Assembly (NCBI GenBank): GCA_041645005.1
Contig: JBAZQW010000028.1
Span: 1 to 14,411 of the forward strand
Length of the DNA stretch: 14,411 nucleotides
DNA from: Pelotomaculum_B sp041645005
Lineage (GTDB): Bacteria > Bacillota > Desulfotomaculia > Desulfotomaculales > Pelotomaculaceae
Direction of reading: 5' to 3'
The first letter of the stretch is position 1. Every line of letters begins with the position of its first letter. The notes under the pieces are model-generated. The model was not told the origin of the DNA and searched no databases. It was given only the letters and a program-made list of their open reading frames with translations. The translations under genes and the position numbers were made by a program. This document shows positions 1 to 6,713 of this stretch, piece after piece.

Positions 1-1062
1 TTTCTTAATCCATTTATCGTAGATGAAATCGTAAAAAAGCTTACCAATCATTTCCTTGGCAGTACAGGCAAGCATCTCAGCCATCTTTTTGTTGGCAAAA
101 GTTGTCTTGCAAGTACTATCAATAACCCAGATGCCTTCAGTGGCTGTTTCTACTATCTGGCGGTATCGCTCCTCGCTCTTCCGCAGCGCTTCTTTAGTCT
201 CTCCAAGTTGTTTTAGCTCTATTGTCCGCTGCTTGACTCGTAACTCAAGTTCTTTATGCGATTCTCGCAAGGCGTCCTCGGCCTGTTTGCGTTCGGTGAT
301 GTCCTGCCCCTGGGCGATTGTGGCGACTATTGTCGTGCCGTCTGCGGCAAATAAAGTAGCGGAGTTCCAGAACACTGTCCGCACTGTCCTGCCAACATGG
401 GCGATGTCAATCTCCACGGTCTCCCAGCGTTCTCCGGTTGCTGTACGGCGGATGAGGGCCATGGATTTATCCTTTTGTGCATCGGGGAAGAGGATTTCGA
501 GAGATTTGCCCAGAACCCGATCGGCGCTGTACCCGGTCAAACGTTCGAAGGCCTTGTTGAAACGAATTATTTTATAGTCCGGATCCCAGACGATAATCGG
601 GGCGTTGGCATAGTTAAGCAGGTTTTCCAGGTAATCGTTCGCCTCCCGGTATGCTTCCTCGGCCTGTTTGCGATCAGTTATATTTATAATGGCCAGAACA
701 GATTCTTTGGTTTCCGGAATCATGCCCGCGGAAACATAGATATCGATTAAACTGCCGTTTTTCTGGACAAAGCGCGCTTCATAATTATGGGGTGCACTGG
801 CAGGATCGATTCTCCTCAGCCGGTGATAATTATTTACTCTGTCTCTATCTTCCGCCATGCAAAGTTCAGTCCATTTTTGTTTAAATTCTATTTCCTCTTT
901 GGAATAGCCAAAGAGATTCACAAACTCGGTATTGACACGATTTATAGTTCCATCATTATCTGTTATTACAATACTGGAGCCGGAGATTTCAAAGATAGCG
1001 CGATATTCTGTTAATTCTTGAAGAATTTCTTCTTTGGTCTTCGTTTCATCATCTGTTTGCAT
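1..1062 (-). CDS. multi-PAS sensor protein, N-terminal part (cut by window edge)
   Basis: The minus strand is open from ATG 1062 to base 1 with no stop (354 codons visible), so the C-terminus lies outside the window. RBS AAGGAG lies just upstream at about 1074-1079. Three PAS domains can be read. PAS1 is about residues 15-134, with FVNLFGYS and ending in INITDRKQAEEA. PAS2 is about 144-260, with FNKAFERLTGYS and ending in ITERKQAEDA. A charged, probably coiled-coil linker follows at about 260-296. PAS3 starts at about 297 (EERYRQIVETATEGIWVID) and runs off the edge. The D-[IV]-T-[ED]-R-K-Q-A-E motif after each PAS is the usual hinge to the next module. No signal peptide or membrane segment is seen, so it is probably cytoplasmic. 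The output domain (histidine kinase, GGDEF/EAL, HD-GYP or sigma-54 activator) cannot be known from here. The gene is divergent from nothing nearby and is preceded by the transposase remnant. Confidence 0.9.
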   Translation of the reverse strand, partial: MQTDDETKTKEEILQELTEYRAIFEISGSSIVITDNDGTINRVNTEFVNLFGYSKEEIEFKQKWTELCMAEDRDRVNNYHRLRRIDPASAPHNYEARFVQKNGSLIDIYVSAGMIPETKESVLAIINITDRKQAEEAYREANDYLENLLNYANAPIIVWDPDYKIIRFNKAFERLTGYSADRVLGKSLEILFPDAQKDKSMALIRRTATGERWETVEIDIAHVGRTVRTVFWNSATLFAADGTTIVATIAQGQDITERKQAEDALRESHKELELRVKQRTIELKQLGETKEALRKSEERYRQIVETATEGIWVIDSTCKTTFANKKMAEMLACTAKEMIGKLFYDFIYDKWIKK

Positions 1063-1218
1063 TTTGTCGGTCTCCTTTTATTTTTTCATTCAGATATAAA
1101 GTGAGCGTTTATACTTGGTCTTGACCTTAGCCTCTTCAAGGTATACGCTTTTACAGCGTTAAACCCCGAAGCATTTGTACTTCCGGTTTATATTTAAGCA
1201 TTCATTCTATTGAAGGAC
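1063..1218. other. upstream region of the PAS gene
   Basis: This spacer lies between the PAS gene start and the stop of the transposase remnant, both on the minus strand. It presumably holds the PAS promoter, but no convincing -35/-10 pair is visible; TATAAA-like runs exist on the minus strand near 1105. A small perfect inverted repeat GGTC-TT-GACC lies near 1118-1127 and could be a regulator site or chance. No coding potential is seen. Confidence 0.3.
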
Positions 1219-1824
1219 TTATATTCGCCAGAATCGCCAGAAGAGGGGATATTCCAGGCCGTTTTTCAAAACTGCATAGGTTGATATGAGGTTCATACAC
1301 CAGACATGGTTCCGGGTAGAACTATCATACAGCCAGCATAAAAAGGGAAGTATTTCCCCAAACGGGTGGGCCACTTTAGTGTCATCCAAAGCAAGTACAT
1401 CCCCTTCAGATAACCGGGATTCCGGGTGTTCTTGAAGCCTTTGGATACGGCCAACTGCAAACTGGAGCCACTCAAAGGGTTTCGAGAAAAACCGGCTGAA
1501 AGCGGACTGGCTGATGGATTCCCCTTTCAGCAAAACCTTCAGAATGGGGGAATCAGAGGTGAAATTTGCATTCTGGTTTACCGAGGGCTTTTGAGCAATC
1601 AAGCCACAGATATAGGCAAAAGCCAAGAGCCAGCCGGATACACCGGAATGTTTGACAATCCCCGTTTGCAAAAATAGCAGTGAGAGGTCAAATTTCTCCC
1701 AAAGACTCTTCAGGAGTGGGATACCGCCACCAGGACCATGTTGTTTGTTTTCAAAGATCGGTTTTTGAAAGTTCATCTTTGTATCACCCATATCGACAAT
1801 GTAATGGCAAATAATACCATCCAC
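1219..1824 (-). pseudogene. truncated DDE transposase (IS4-like)
   Basis: This is the N-terminal part of an insertion-sequence transposase, about 185-201 residues against the 400 or more usual for such enzymes. The ATG at 1776 (MNFQKPIFENK) fits the family better than the ATG at 1824. SQSAFSRFFSKPFEWL is a typical DNA-binding/N-terminal segment. LALDDTKVAHPFG carries the first catalytic Asp (D147 or D148 from the 1824 start). FLCWLYDSSTRNHVWCMN and LKNGLEYPLFWRFWR follow, and the frame then stops at once. The second Asp and the Glu of the DDE triad are absent, and no continuation was seen in the other frames toward 1063. It should therefore be inactive. A TTGACA-N15-AATAAT promoter-like pair lies just upstream on the minus strand (about 1833-1857). 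The family assignment is from recognition, not a search. Confidence 0.8.
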
Positions 1825-2274
1825 TTCGATTATTGGGCAATTTTGGAAATGTCAAGGGGATTGGTCATTTTTCTGAAATATTTTTTGGCACTAATTTACT
1901 GCAACTGCATAACTACTGTAGATTTGTAATTTGATCAAAAAACAGACCCCTCCATGCTATTGACAATTTCCAATATTAAATGAGCCGGGGTTATGTTTTT
2001 ATATTTTATTCAATAAATTTCCTTCAGAGAAAATGTCGAATTACAGGAAATAATGTGGTTCGTAATCATTTCTCCTATGAATACCTCCGTAAGGACCCAA
2101 TTAGCCATAATAGACTGGGTCAACTTGTAAGCGGCCTAACTACCTTAACAAGCTGAGTAACAATAAGGATGTAGAGCAGTTTGGCAAGTAGGTACCGGGT
2201 ACCTAAGTTATTAAGTTATATAAGCTATCATTTGGATAGAGACGGCAAATAAAAATTATATTTGGAGGTGTCGT
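1825..2274. other. gene-free stretch with IS-end-like repeats
   Basis: No credible gene lies in these 450 bases, which are AT-rich. Three things stand out. First, TTGGAAATGTCAA (1843-1855) recurs inverted as TTGACAATTTCCAA (1960-1973), differing by a one-base indel, and could be remnants of IS termini. Second, there is a perfect inverted repeat AGGTACC-G-GGTACCT at about 2188-2202. Third, a TTGGAGGTG ribosome binding site at about 2262-2270 serves the next ORF. The transposase on the minus strand probably had its upstream IS end somewhere near 1930-1975, but no boundary or target duplication can be proved. Confidence 0.4.
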
Positions 2275-2629
2275 ATGTCATCACCAGTAATATGCCAAAT
2301 AGCGGAGGTTATGAAACGGGTATTCGATTACGATAACCGAACCATAGAGCAGATAAAACAGGACTTAATTGCAATGGATCAAACGACAGAGCTGACCCCC
2401 GGTACTACCTTTGAAAAAGTAACGATAAGCAGCTATTTAACGGCTGAATGGATAAGGGCGGCCAACGTTCCCAAGGAGAGAGAGCGGGTGATCCTGTTCT
2501 TCCCATGGAGGTGGGTTTGTTTTTCCCAACTGTAATGGTTTTCGGAATTCAGCGGCTCTAATTTCCGAGGCCGCTGGTGTTCAAGTTTTATTAGTGGATT
2601 ACCGGGTGGCGCTTCATCTAAGCTTTTAA
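2275..2629 (+). pseudogene. alpha/beta-hydrolase (esterase/lipase, HSL type), frameshifted and truncated
   Basis: The first frame starts at ATG 2275 with a strong GGAGGTG site and reads through TAEWIRAANVPKERERVILFF, then becomes nonsense (PWRWVCFSQL) and stops at 2535. Dropping one C of the CCC at 2502-2504 restores H-GGG-F (HGGGFVFPN, from CAT at 2504). It then reads to ISEAAGVQVLLVDYRVA, with a stop at 2627-2629. HGGG is the oxyanion-hole motif and VDYRxA the following strand of hormone-sensitive-lipase/acetyl-esterase enzymes. The family continues with APEHPFPA and later the GxSxG nucleophile and Asp/His, all missing here. Roughly 118 of about 300 residues remain. This is a broken gene with a +1 frameshift and a 3' deletion. 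A terminator follows at 2645-2673. An assembly or sequencing error could explain the frameshift but not the missing C-terminus. Confidence 0.8.
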
Positions 2630-2644
2630 ATCAAACATACAAAA

Positions 2645-2673
2645 GGAGCCGGTGCAAAACGGCTTCTTTTTTT
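2645..2673 (+). terminator. intrinsic terminator after the hydrolase pseudogene
   Basis: The stem pairs GGAGCCG (2645-2651) with CGGCTTC (2660-2666), including one G-T pair, around an 8-base loop. Seven T residues (2667-2673) follow at once. The position 16 bases after the pseudogene stop suggests it is the original operon terminator. Confidence 0.7.
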
Positions 2674-2724
2674 AGGCAACATTCCAAGCGGCATGCCATA
2701 ATATGGTATACAGGAGGGGCATAG

Positions 2725-2781
2725 GTGAGAATTTATTCGCACAAAACACTGCTAATTCGTTCCGGTGTTCGATTGAAATAG
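2725..2781 (+). other. 18-codon ORF with strong RBS, possible degenerate LysM start
   Basis: A GGAGGGG site (2713-2719) precedes GTG 2725, which opens an 18-residue frame (MRIYSHKTLLIRSGVRLK) ending in TAG. Beyond the stop the same frame reads NLTYILLLVSR. RIY...TLL...GV...NLT...LLV resembles the spacing of a LysM repeat, the module normally found N-terminal to spore GH18 hydrolases such as the gene downstream. It could be a decayed N-terminal domain, a leader peptide or chance; the evidence is weak. Confidence 0.25.
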
Positions 2782-2855
2782 AACCTAACTTACATTCTGC
2801 TGCTGGTGTCGCGTTAGCGGCATGAGTGTCTAATAAGCCAAAGGAGTTGTTGGCA

Positions 2856-3806
2856 ATGTTTCAGCCGTACTGTTTGGAAAACAACTGGTATTATGTCTCG
2901 GAGCCAAAAAATTTTGCGGACCTGCAAGTGCACGCTGGAGATATTTCTTTCCTGGTCCCCTTCTGGTTTGGGGTGAATGAGAGCGGGGCGCTGGTTGATC
3001 AGTCCGACGCGGATACTATGACTTTAGCCCGGCAGATTGGATTGCCGTTGCTGGCTATAGTGCACAATTTCGCCAGCCGCGAGTATGGCCCGCTTATTCA
3101 CCGGCTGCTGACCACTGAAAATCTGCGCCGGGCACTGGTGTCAAATATTTTAAGGATGCTGATCAGCAAGGGGTTTGCCGGGGTAAATATAGATTTTGAA
3201 TTTATTCCTCCTGAAGACAGGCCCTTTCTAACAATGTTCATGGCGGAGCTTTATCAAACTCTAAAACCATATGGATTGCTTGTGACAATTTCACTTCCCC
3301 CCGAACTTCACGATGACCCCACCCATCCTTTTTCGGGGGCTTTTAGTTATCCTTGCCTTGCCCGTTACAGTGACCAGGCGTACATTCTGGCTTATGACGA
3401 GCATGTGGCAAAACCCGGCCCAATTGCTTCAATTGGTTTTGTCCGCCAGGTGCTGGCATATGCGCTCTCTGTTATTCCACGTGCCAAAATACGTTTAGGG
3501 ATGGCTGTTTACGGCCGTGATTGGGGTGCGGGGACCAAGCTGCCTAAAGAATTATCCTATCAGGAAGCGGTAAACACAGCTTTTTGTCATGGAGCGGCAA
3601 TCACTTACGATACTGAGGCGCAAGAGCCCACTTATACTTACGAGGTGAATGGCGACAAGCATGTGGTGTGGTTTGAGGATGTACGCAGCTTTGAGGCCAA
3701 ACTGAGCATCGCTGTTCAAGAAGGAATACCTGGCATAGCGGTCTGGCGGCTTGGCCTGGAGGACCCGCGCGTCTGGGAACTTCTTCGTAGAATGCAGTTG
3801 TGTTAG
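2856..3806 (+). CDS. glycoside hydrolase family 18 protein (spore cortex hydrolase-like)
   Basis: This is a cytoplasmic-type GH18 catalytic domain of 316 residues, related to the SleL/YaaH/YdhD spore peptidoglycan N-acetylglucosaminidases. AAGGAG (2841-2846) sits 9 bases before ATG 2856, so I choose this start; an in-frame GTG at 2826 would add ten residues but has no RBS. FAGVNIDFEFIPPEDR is the GH18 DxxDxDxE region in its spore-enzyme form, with D113 and the proton-donor E115. ISLPPE, the AYILAYDEH strand, LGMAVYGRDWG and GIAVWRLGLEDPRVW are the later barrel strands and the closing Trp. No signal peptide or LysM repeat is present; spore-coat members also lack signal peptides but normally carry LysM repeats for cortex binding. 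The gene stands alone between a terminator and a convergent operon. The substrate is inferred from the family. Confidence 0.85.
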   Translation: MFQPYCLENNWYYVSEPKNFADLQVHAGDISFLVPFWFGVNESGALVDQSDADTMTLARQIGLPLLAIVHNFASREYGPLIHRLLTTENLRRALVSNILRMLISKGFAGVNIDFEFIPPEDRPFLTMFMAELYQTLKPYGLLVTISLPPELHDDPTHPFSGAFSYPCLARYSDQAYILAYDEHVAKPGPIASIGFVRQVLAYALSVIPRAKIRLGMAVYGRDWGAGTKLPKELSYQEAVNTAFCHGAAITYDTEAQEPTYTYEVNGDKHVVWFEDVRSFEAKLSIAVQEGIPGIAVWRLGLEDPRVWELLRRMQLC

Positions 3807-3864
3807 ATTTTTTTTGGCGGAACACATTTCAATGAGATTTCACTGGCCGTTCACTCCATGTTTA

Positions 3865-4077
3865 TTAGTTAAGATCAATCGTTTGTCTACCGTTTACCGT
3901 CAGGTTGCCTGGAAATTGTGAATTGGGTTTTACTTTGAACCACGCCGCATACATGGTAGGAAGAACCAGCAGCGTCAGCACTGGGGTTTTTGTATTGTCC
4001 TTAAATAACATACCCGTCAGCAGACAGGCTGCCACGATACCTGCGGCCAGGCCGTAGTACAGTTTTTTATTCTTCAT
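3865..4077 (-). pseudogene. membrane ORF, likely remnant of an MFP-RND efflux operon
   Basis: This is a 70-residue ORF from ATG 4077, with AGGAGTGAT upstream at about 4087-4095. A longer in-frame ATG at 4167 has no RBS. Residues 1-25 (MKNKKLYYGLAAGIVAACLLTG) look like the signal-anchor start of a membrane-fusion adaptor. Residues from about 32 on (TPVLTLLVLPTMYAAWF) match the last transmembrane segment of RND/HAE1 pumps, where LTLLVLPxLY before the C-terminal tail is characteristic. The gene follows a tetR gene by about 100 bases, as adaptor and pump genes often do. The simplest reading is an internal deletion that joined the first codons of the adaptor gene to the last codons of the pump gene. 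Alternatively it is an ordinary small two-segment membrane protein. The ORF itself is certain; the origin is an inference. Confidence 0.55.
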
Positions 4078-4178
4078 TCTTTGCGGATCACTCCTGATTC
4101 TGTAATAAAGTTGTCTAAAAATGATATTATGACTCCCGGTACCAGGGTGGTTCATTGGGTACTGCAAAAAAAATAATC

Positions 4179-4766
4179 CTAAATATGGTCTCCCGTTTTA
4201 GCCGGAACGGCCATCCCCAAAATCAATATGTCAAATGCGGCAGCTATCGCATCCAGAATGGTGAGGTTATTCTGCATTAAAAATTTGTAGTCTAAAAGTT
4301 CATTGACTGCGCCGAACAATATTCTCTGGACGACAGCTAAATTAACAGGCCGGAAATACCCGGCCTCTATACCCTGGCGCAATAAATCCTCAATCATCCG
4401 CCAACGGTTGTCTATAAAGGCTTCCATTTTAGCCCATTCCCCCGGCATGTAGCGTTTAACATCATCCATAAACCGTTCGCTTTGGATGCCTAACGTTTTG
4501 GGGTGGCAGGAGAGCAGTGATTTGAATTTTTCGCTGAAGCTCAGGGTGTTATTGCTGGTAATTTCCTGTTCTTGCCGTCTGAGGTCGGCCACCAGTGTGT
4601 CAATAATAGCTCCAATCAGTTCTTCTTTTGAATCGAAGTGTTCGTATAGGGTGCTTTTACTGACGGCCAGCCTTCGCGCTAAATCATTCATGGTAAATTT
4701 GATGCCGCGCTCGCTTGCTTCGTCTATCGCCGCCATCATAATCCTATTACGCAAATACAATCTCAC
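4179..4766 (-). CDS. TetR/AcrR family transcriptional regulator
   Basis: This is a dimeric DNA-binding repressor of up to 195 residues. The N-terminal helix-turn-helix is clear: MNDLARRLAVSKSTLYEHFDSKEELIGAII (about residues 26-55 from the 4766 start). The rest is helical ligand-binding/dimerisation domain without a recognisable ligand signature. The GTG at 4766 lies inside the ribosome binding site GAGAGGTG (4764-4771). TTG 4754, 9 bases from that site, is the more likely initiation codon (191 residues). A good promoter (4822-4849) and operator-like repeats lie upstream, consistent with autorepression. Downstream lies the efflux remnant, so it probably once controlled an MFP-RND pump and may now be an orphan. 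The aldo/keto reductase gene is upstream on the same strand but separated by about 136 bases with an independent promoter. Confidence 0.9.
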   Translation of the reverse strand: MRLYLRNRIMMAAIDEASERGIKFTMNDLARRLAVSKSTLYEHFDSKEELIGAIIDTLVADLRRQEQEITSNNTLSFSEKFKSLLSCHPKTLGIQSERFMDDVKRYMPGEWAKMEAFIDNRWRMIEDLLRQGIEAGYFRPVNLAVVQRILFGAVNELLDYKFLMQNNLTILDAIAAAFDILILGMAVPAKTGDHI

Positions 4767-4773
4767 CTCTCTT

Positions 4774-4788
4774 ATATGTGGACCATAT
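4774..4788. promoter_or_regulatory. inverted repeat upstream of tetR-type gene (candidate operator)
   Basis: ATATG-TGGAC-CATAT is a perfect 5+5 base inverted repeat just upstream of the ribosome binding site of the TetR gene, in the untranslated leader. It is short and AT-rich, so it could be chance. It is a weaker candidate than the repeat at 4828-4850. Confidence 0.3.
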
Positions 4789-4821
4789 GTACCCTACGGG
4801 TTTTGCTGGTACCAGAATAAT

Positions 4822-4849
4822 TTTATAGTTGACTGGTTAGTTTTGTCAA
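4822..4849 (-). promoter_or_regulatory. sigma-A promoter of the TetR-family gene
   Basis: On the minus strand TTGACA (4849-4844) is followed after 16 bases by TATAAA (4827-4822). This is close to consensus and points into the TetR gene, starting about 60 bases before its ribosome binding site. The inverted repeat GTTGAC-N11-GTCAAC (4828-4850) covers the -35 box and spacer. Confidence 0.7.
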
Positions 4850-4850
4850 C
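4828..4850. promoter_or_regulatory. candidate TetR operator overlapping the promoter
   Basis: GTTGAC (4828-4833) and GTCAAC (4845-4850) form a perfect 6+6 base inverted repeat with an 11-base spacer, directly across the -35 element. GACTGG/GTCAA-type half sites are common for TetR-family repressors, and occupancy here would block polymerase. This predicts autorepression. Confidence 0.5.
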
Positions 4851-4902
4851 ACTTATTCCGGGCCTGGCGGTCATCGCGCTGCGAGGGCTTCGATCCTTGC
4901 CT

Positions 4903-5910
4903 TTACGCCAGCCGGGCTGCCGCTTCGGCCAGCATCCGCCGTATGGGCAGGTTATAGGGGCATTTCTCTTCACATTCACCGCAATTGATACACGCGTCCA
5001 CTTTGGCCTTTAAGCCCTGGTAGCGATCCCTGGCCCAGTCCTGTAAATTGTACCTTGTATAATAGCCGTCCAGCAAAAATACCGTCGGGATGTCGATACG
5101 CTGACTGCAGGGCTTGCAGTACTCACAGCGTCTGCAGAATGCGCCGCCAAGCTTTTCAACCTCTTCTTCCAGCGTTTTTCTCTCGGCTGCGGATAGAGGC
5201 CGCGGGTCACTTCCCACCCCTGCGTTTTCCTCCACCTGTTCAAGCGAGTCCATCCCGGGGATAACAGTTGTTACGGTATGTTCCAAAATATAGCGCAGGG
5301 CGAGGTTTCCGTTTCTTAAAGCGCCACCGGCCAGCGGTTTCATCACAATGACACCAATTCCTTTTTCCCCGGCCTGCTTCAGCAGCGCCGGAACGCCCAC
5401 GGTTTCCACCGCGTTGAAAGGAAACTGCACCGTTTCAATTTCCTCTACCTGCAGCGTTTCAACCAAGAAGTCTTTAATATGTCCCGTAACACCTATGTGC
5501 CTGACCAGTCCTTCTTTTTTTGCCTCCATTAAAGCCGCCAGAGCGCCGTCCGGGCTTAAGACCCTGTCCAACTCCTTTTTACTCTTCACATTGTGCATCT
5601 GATACAAGTCGATATAGTCCAGGCTCATCGTCTCAAGACTTTTCTTAATGTCCGAGGCCATCGCTGCTCTGGTCCTGGCCATGGACTTGGTGGCGACGAC
5701 AGCCTCTTTTCGCCTTGCTTTTAATGTGGCGCCCAGCTTTTCCTCGCTGTCGGTGTAGCCCCGGGCGGTATCAAAAAAATTGATGCCCAGGTCTAGAGCC
5801 CTGCTCACAATCGCCTCAGCCTCAGTGGCTGAAACCCGCTGGATAGGTATGCCCCCAAACCCTACCACAGAAATTTTTAATCCTGTTTCCCCCAGTATCC
5901 TGTACTCCAT
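4903..5910 (-). CDS. aldo/keto reductase with C-terminal 4Fe-4S domain
   Basis: This is a soluble oxidoreductase of 335 residues. Residues 1-255 form an AKR barrel: MEYRILGETGLKISVVGFGG start, FFDTARGYTDSE with catalytic D47 and Y52, K75 in ATKS, and H106 in YQMHN. The C-terminus adds two cysteine clusters, CRRCEYCKPC (C259, C262, C265, C268) and CINCGECEEKCP (C307, C310, C313, C317), enough for two 4Fe-4S clusters. This architecture is common in anaerobes, where ferredoxin-linked electron transfer is suspected; the substrate is unknown. GGAGGG sits 4-9 bases before ATG 5910, so the start is secure. The gene appears monocistronic: the toxin-antitoxin terminator lies upstream and the TetR gene has its own promoter downstream. 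Confidence 0.92.
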   Translation of the reverse strand: MEYRILGETGLKISVVGFGGIPIQRVSATEAEAIVSRALDLGINFFDTARGYTDSEEKLGATLKARRKEAVVATKSMARTRAAMASDIKKSLETMSLDYIDLYQMHNVKSKKELDRVLSPDGALAALMEAKKEGLVRHIGVTGHIKDFLVETLQVEEIETVQFPFNAVETVGVPALLKQAGEKGIGVIVMKPLAGGALRNGNLALRYILEHTVTTVIPGMDSLEQVEENAGVGSDPRPLSAAERKTLEEEVEKLGGAFCRRCEYCKPCSQRIDIPTVFLLDGYYTRYNLQDWARDRYQGLKAKVDACINCGECEEKCPYNLPIRRMLAEAAARLA

Positions 5911-5934
5911 GTTTCCCTCCTGTGTTGGCGCCAG

Positions 5935-5958
5935 TTGTTGAATTGTTGAATTGTCGAA
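5935..5958. repeat. three tandem 8-base repeats upstream of the AKR gene
   Basis: TTGTTGAA TTGTTGAA TTGTCGAA runs head to tail, starting 25 bases upstream of the aldo/keto reductase start, in its leader or promoter region. It could be a slippage product or a multi-site binding array. Confidence 0.6.
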
Positions 5959-5988
5959 TTAATTTTAAGGTAACACAAACTCAGAAAA

Positions 5989-6001
5989 AGGGGAATCCCC
6001 T
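5989..6001. repeat. short GC-rich palindrome AGGGG-AAT-CCCCT
   Basis: A perfect 5+5 base inverted repeat with a 3-base centre lies in the AKR upstream region between two AT-rich stretches. There is no following T tract in either direction strong enough to call it a terminator; a regulatory site is possible. Confidence 0.35.
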
Positions 6002-6025
6002 GAATCTCAAACTTTCTTTAACAAT

Positions 6026-6056
6026 AGAAAAAAACCCTTCACTAATAAAGGGTTTT
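6026..6056 (-). terminator. terminator of the toxin-antitoxin operon
   Basis: AAAACCCTT (6031-6039) pairs perfectly with AAGGGTTTT (6048-6056) around an 8-base loop. Read on the minus strand the stem ends in a run of T residues (through about 6027), placing a good intrinsic terminator about 35 bases after the toxin stop. Confidence 0.75.
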
Positions 6057-6092
6057 AAACGGTAATACTTCTTCTATAAAATCGTTATCTCC

Positions 6093-6395
6093 TCACAACA
6101 TCCACTCATACTGCCGCCTGCTGTATATTATCCGGCGTATCTGCACCGTATCGCCTTTGACAACATAAAAAACCATATAATTGTCCACAATCAAGGTTCT
6201 ATACCCTCGCAACCTGAGCTGCGGGTCTTTTAGGAGAGGGTGCCGCTCCGGCATTTCGGCAAGGCTGCCGATTTTTTCAACAATCCTGTCGTAGTATTTG
6301 ATTGCAGCGTCCGGCGACAGAGAATTGAGGTAATCCACAATGTCTTTTAAGTCCTGCTGTGCGGTAGGATATATTTCCACCTTATATTTTCCCAT
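6093..6395 (-). CDS. RelE/ParE family toxin
   Basis: This is a type II toxin of 100 residues. Family features in order: YKVEIYPTAQQDLKDIVDYL at the N-terminus, EMPERHPLL in the middle, then LRLRGYRTLIVDNYMVFYVV and the C-terminal IRRIIYSRRQYEWML with basic residues. RelE members cleave mRNA at the ribosome and ParE members poison gyrase; the sequence alone does not settle which. ATG 6395 overlaps the end of the antitoxin gene by 14 bases, so translation is probably coupled. A terminator follows. The full family length and intact motifs suggest a working toxin. Confidence 0.88.
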   Translation of the reverse strand: MGKYKVEIYPTAQQDLKDIVDYLNSLSPDAAIKYYDRIVEKIGSLAEMPERHPLLKDPQLRLRGYRTLIVDNYMVFYVVKGDTVQIRRIIYSRRQYEWML

Positions 6396-6654
6396 GCACG
6401 TCAGCTCTCAGCTTCTTTGCAAACTCAAAAAAGTCTTCGCCTTCAGCGCCATTTACAATTTCAGCTTCAGCTTCGGCGAGCTTTGCGTAAAGCTCAAGTT
6501 GTGCCTGCTGCCGTTCATAGGTTTCAATGCTCATAACCACCATATCGCCCACGCCGTTTTTAGTGATAAACACTGGCTCACGAGCGTTGCGGCAAAACTC
6601 GGAGATTTCATTTGCATTATTTCTAAGGTCGGAAATAGGTCTTATTTTCGGCAT
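6382..6654 (-). CDS. Phd/YefM family antitoxin
   Basis: This is the antitoxin partner of the downstream RelE/ParE toxin, about 90 residues. The N-terminal MPKIRPISDLRNNANEISEF is the Phd/YefM DNA-binding fold, and EPVFITKNGVGDMVVMSIETYE is its most conserved stretch. The acidic, probably disordered C-terminus (EAEIVNGAEGEDFFEF) should wrap the toxin. AGGAG is 10 bases from ATG 6654; the in-frame ATG at 6663 is only one base from that site, so 6654 is preferred. The gene has a promoter with an extended -10 and an inverted repeat around it, as expected for an autorepressed module. Confidence 0.88.
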   Translation of the reverse strand: MPKIRPISDLRNNANEISEFCRNAREPVFITKNGVGDMVVMSIETYERQQAQLELYAKLAEAEAEIVNGAEGEDFFEFAKKLRADVHGKI

Positions 6655-6672
6655 ATTTCTCATGCTCCTAAT

Positions 6673-6713
6673 CTCTCAATATTTATGCTAATATTATATC
6701 AGAATTTTGAGAG
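6673..6713. promoter_or_regulatory. inverted repeat around the TA promoter (candidate operator)
   Basis: CTCTCAA (6673-6679) and TTGAGAG (6707-6713) form a perfect 7+7 base inverted repeat that brackets the -10 box of the antitoxin promoter. This is a plausible site for Phd/YefM autorepression, with two distant half sites fitting cooperative dimers. Confidence 0.5.

Noticed and set aside
56..1014. Open frames on the plus strand (56-577, 397-750, 787-1014)
   Set aside because: They lie opposite a continuous minus-strand frame with three clear PAS domains; their protein sequences show no family features.
2188..2202. AGGTACC-G-GGTACCT palindrome as an attachment site or operator
   Set aside because: It is a perfect but isolated 7+7 base repeat with no integrase, regulator or second copy in the window; noted only within the gene-free stretch.
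3801..3830. Terminator after the GH18 gene
   Set aside because: Eight T residues (3808-3815) follow the stop, but the only hairpin upstream has a 4-base stem and lies about 20 bases away. The TGTGTT/AACACA repeat encloses the T tract instead of preceding it.
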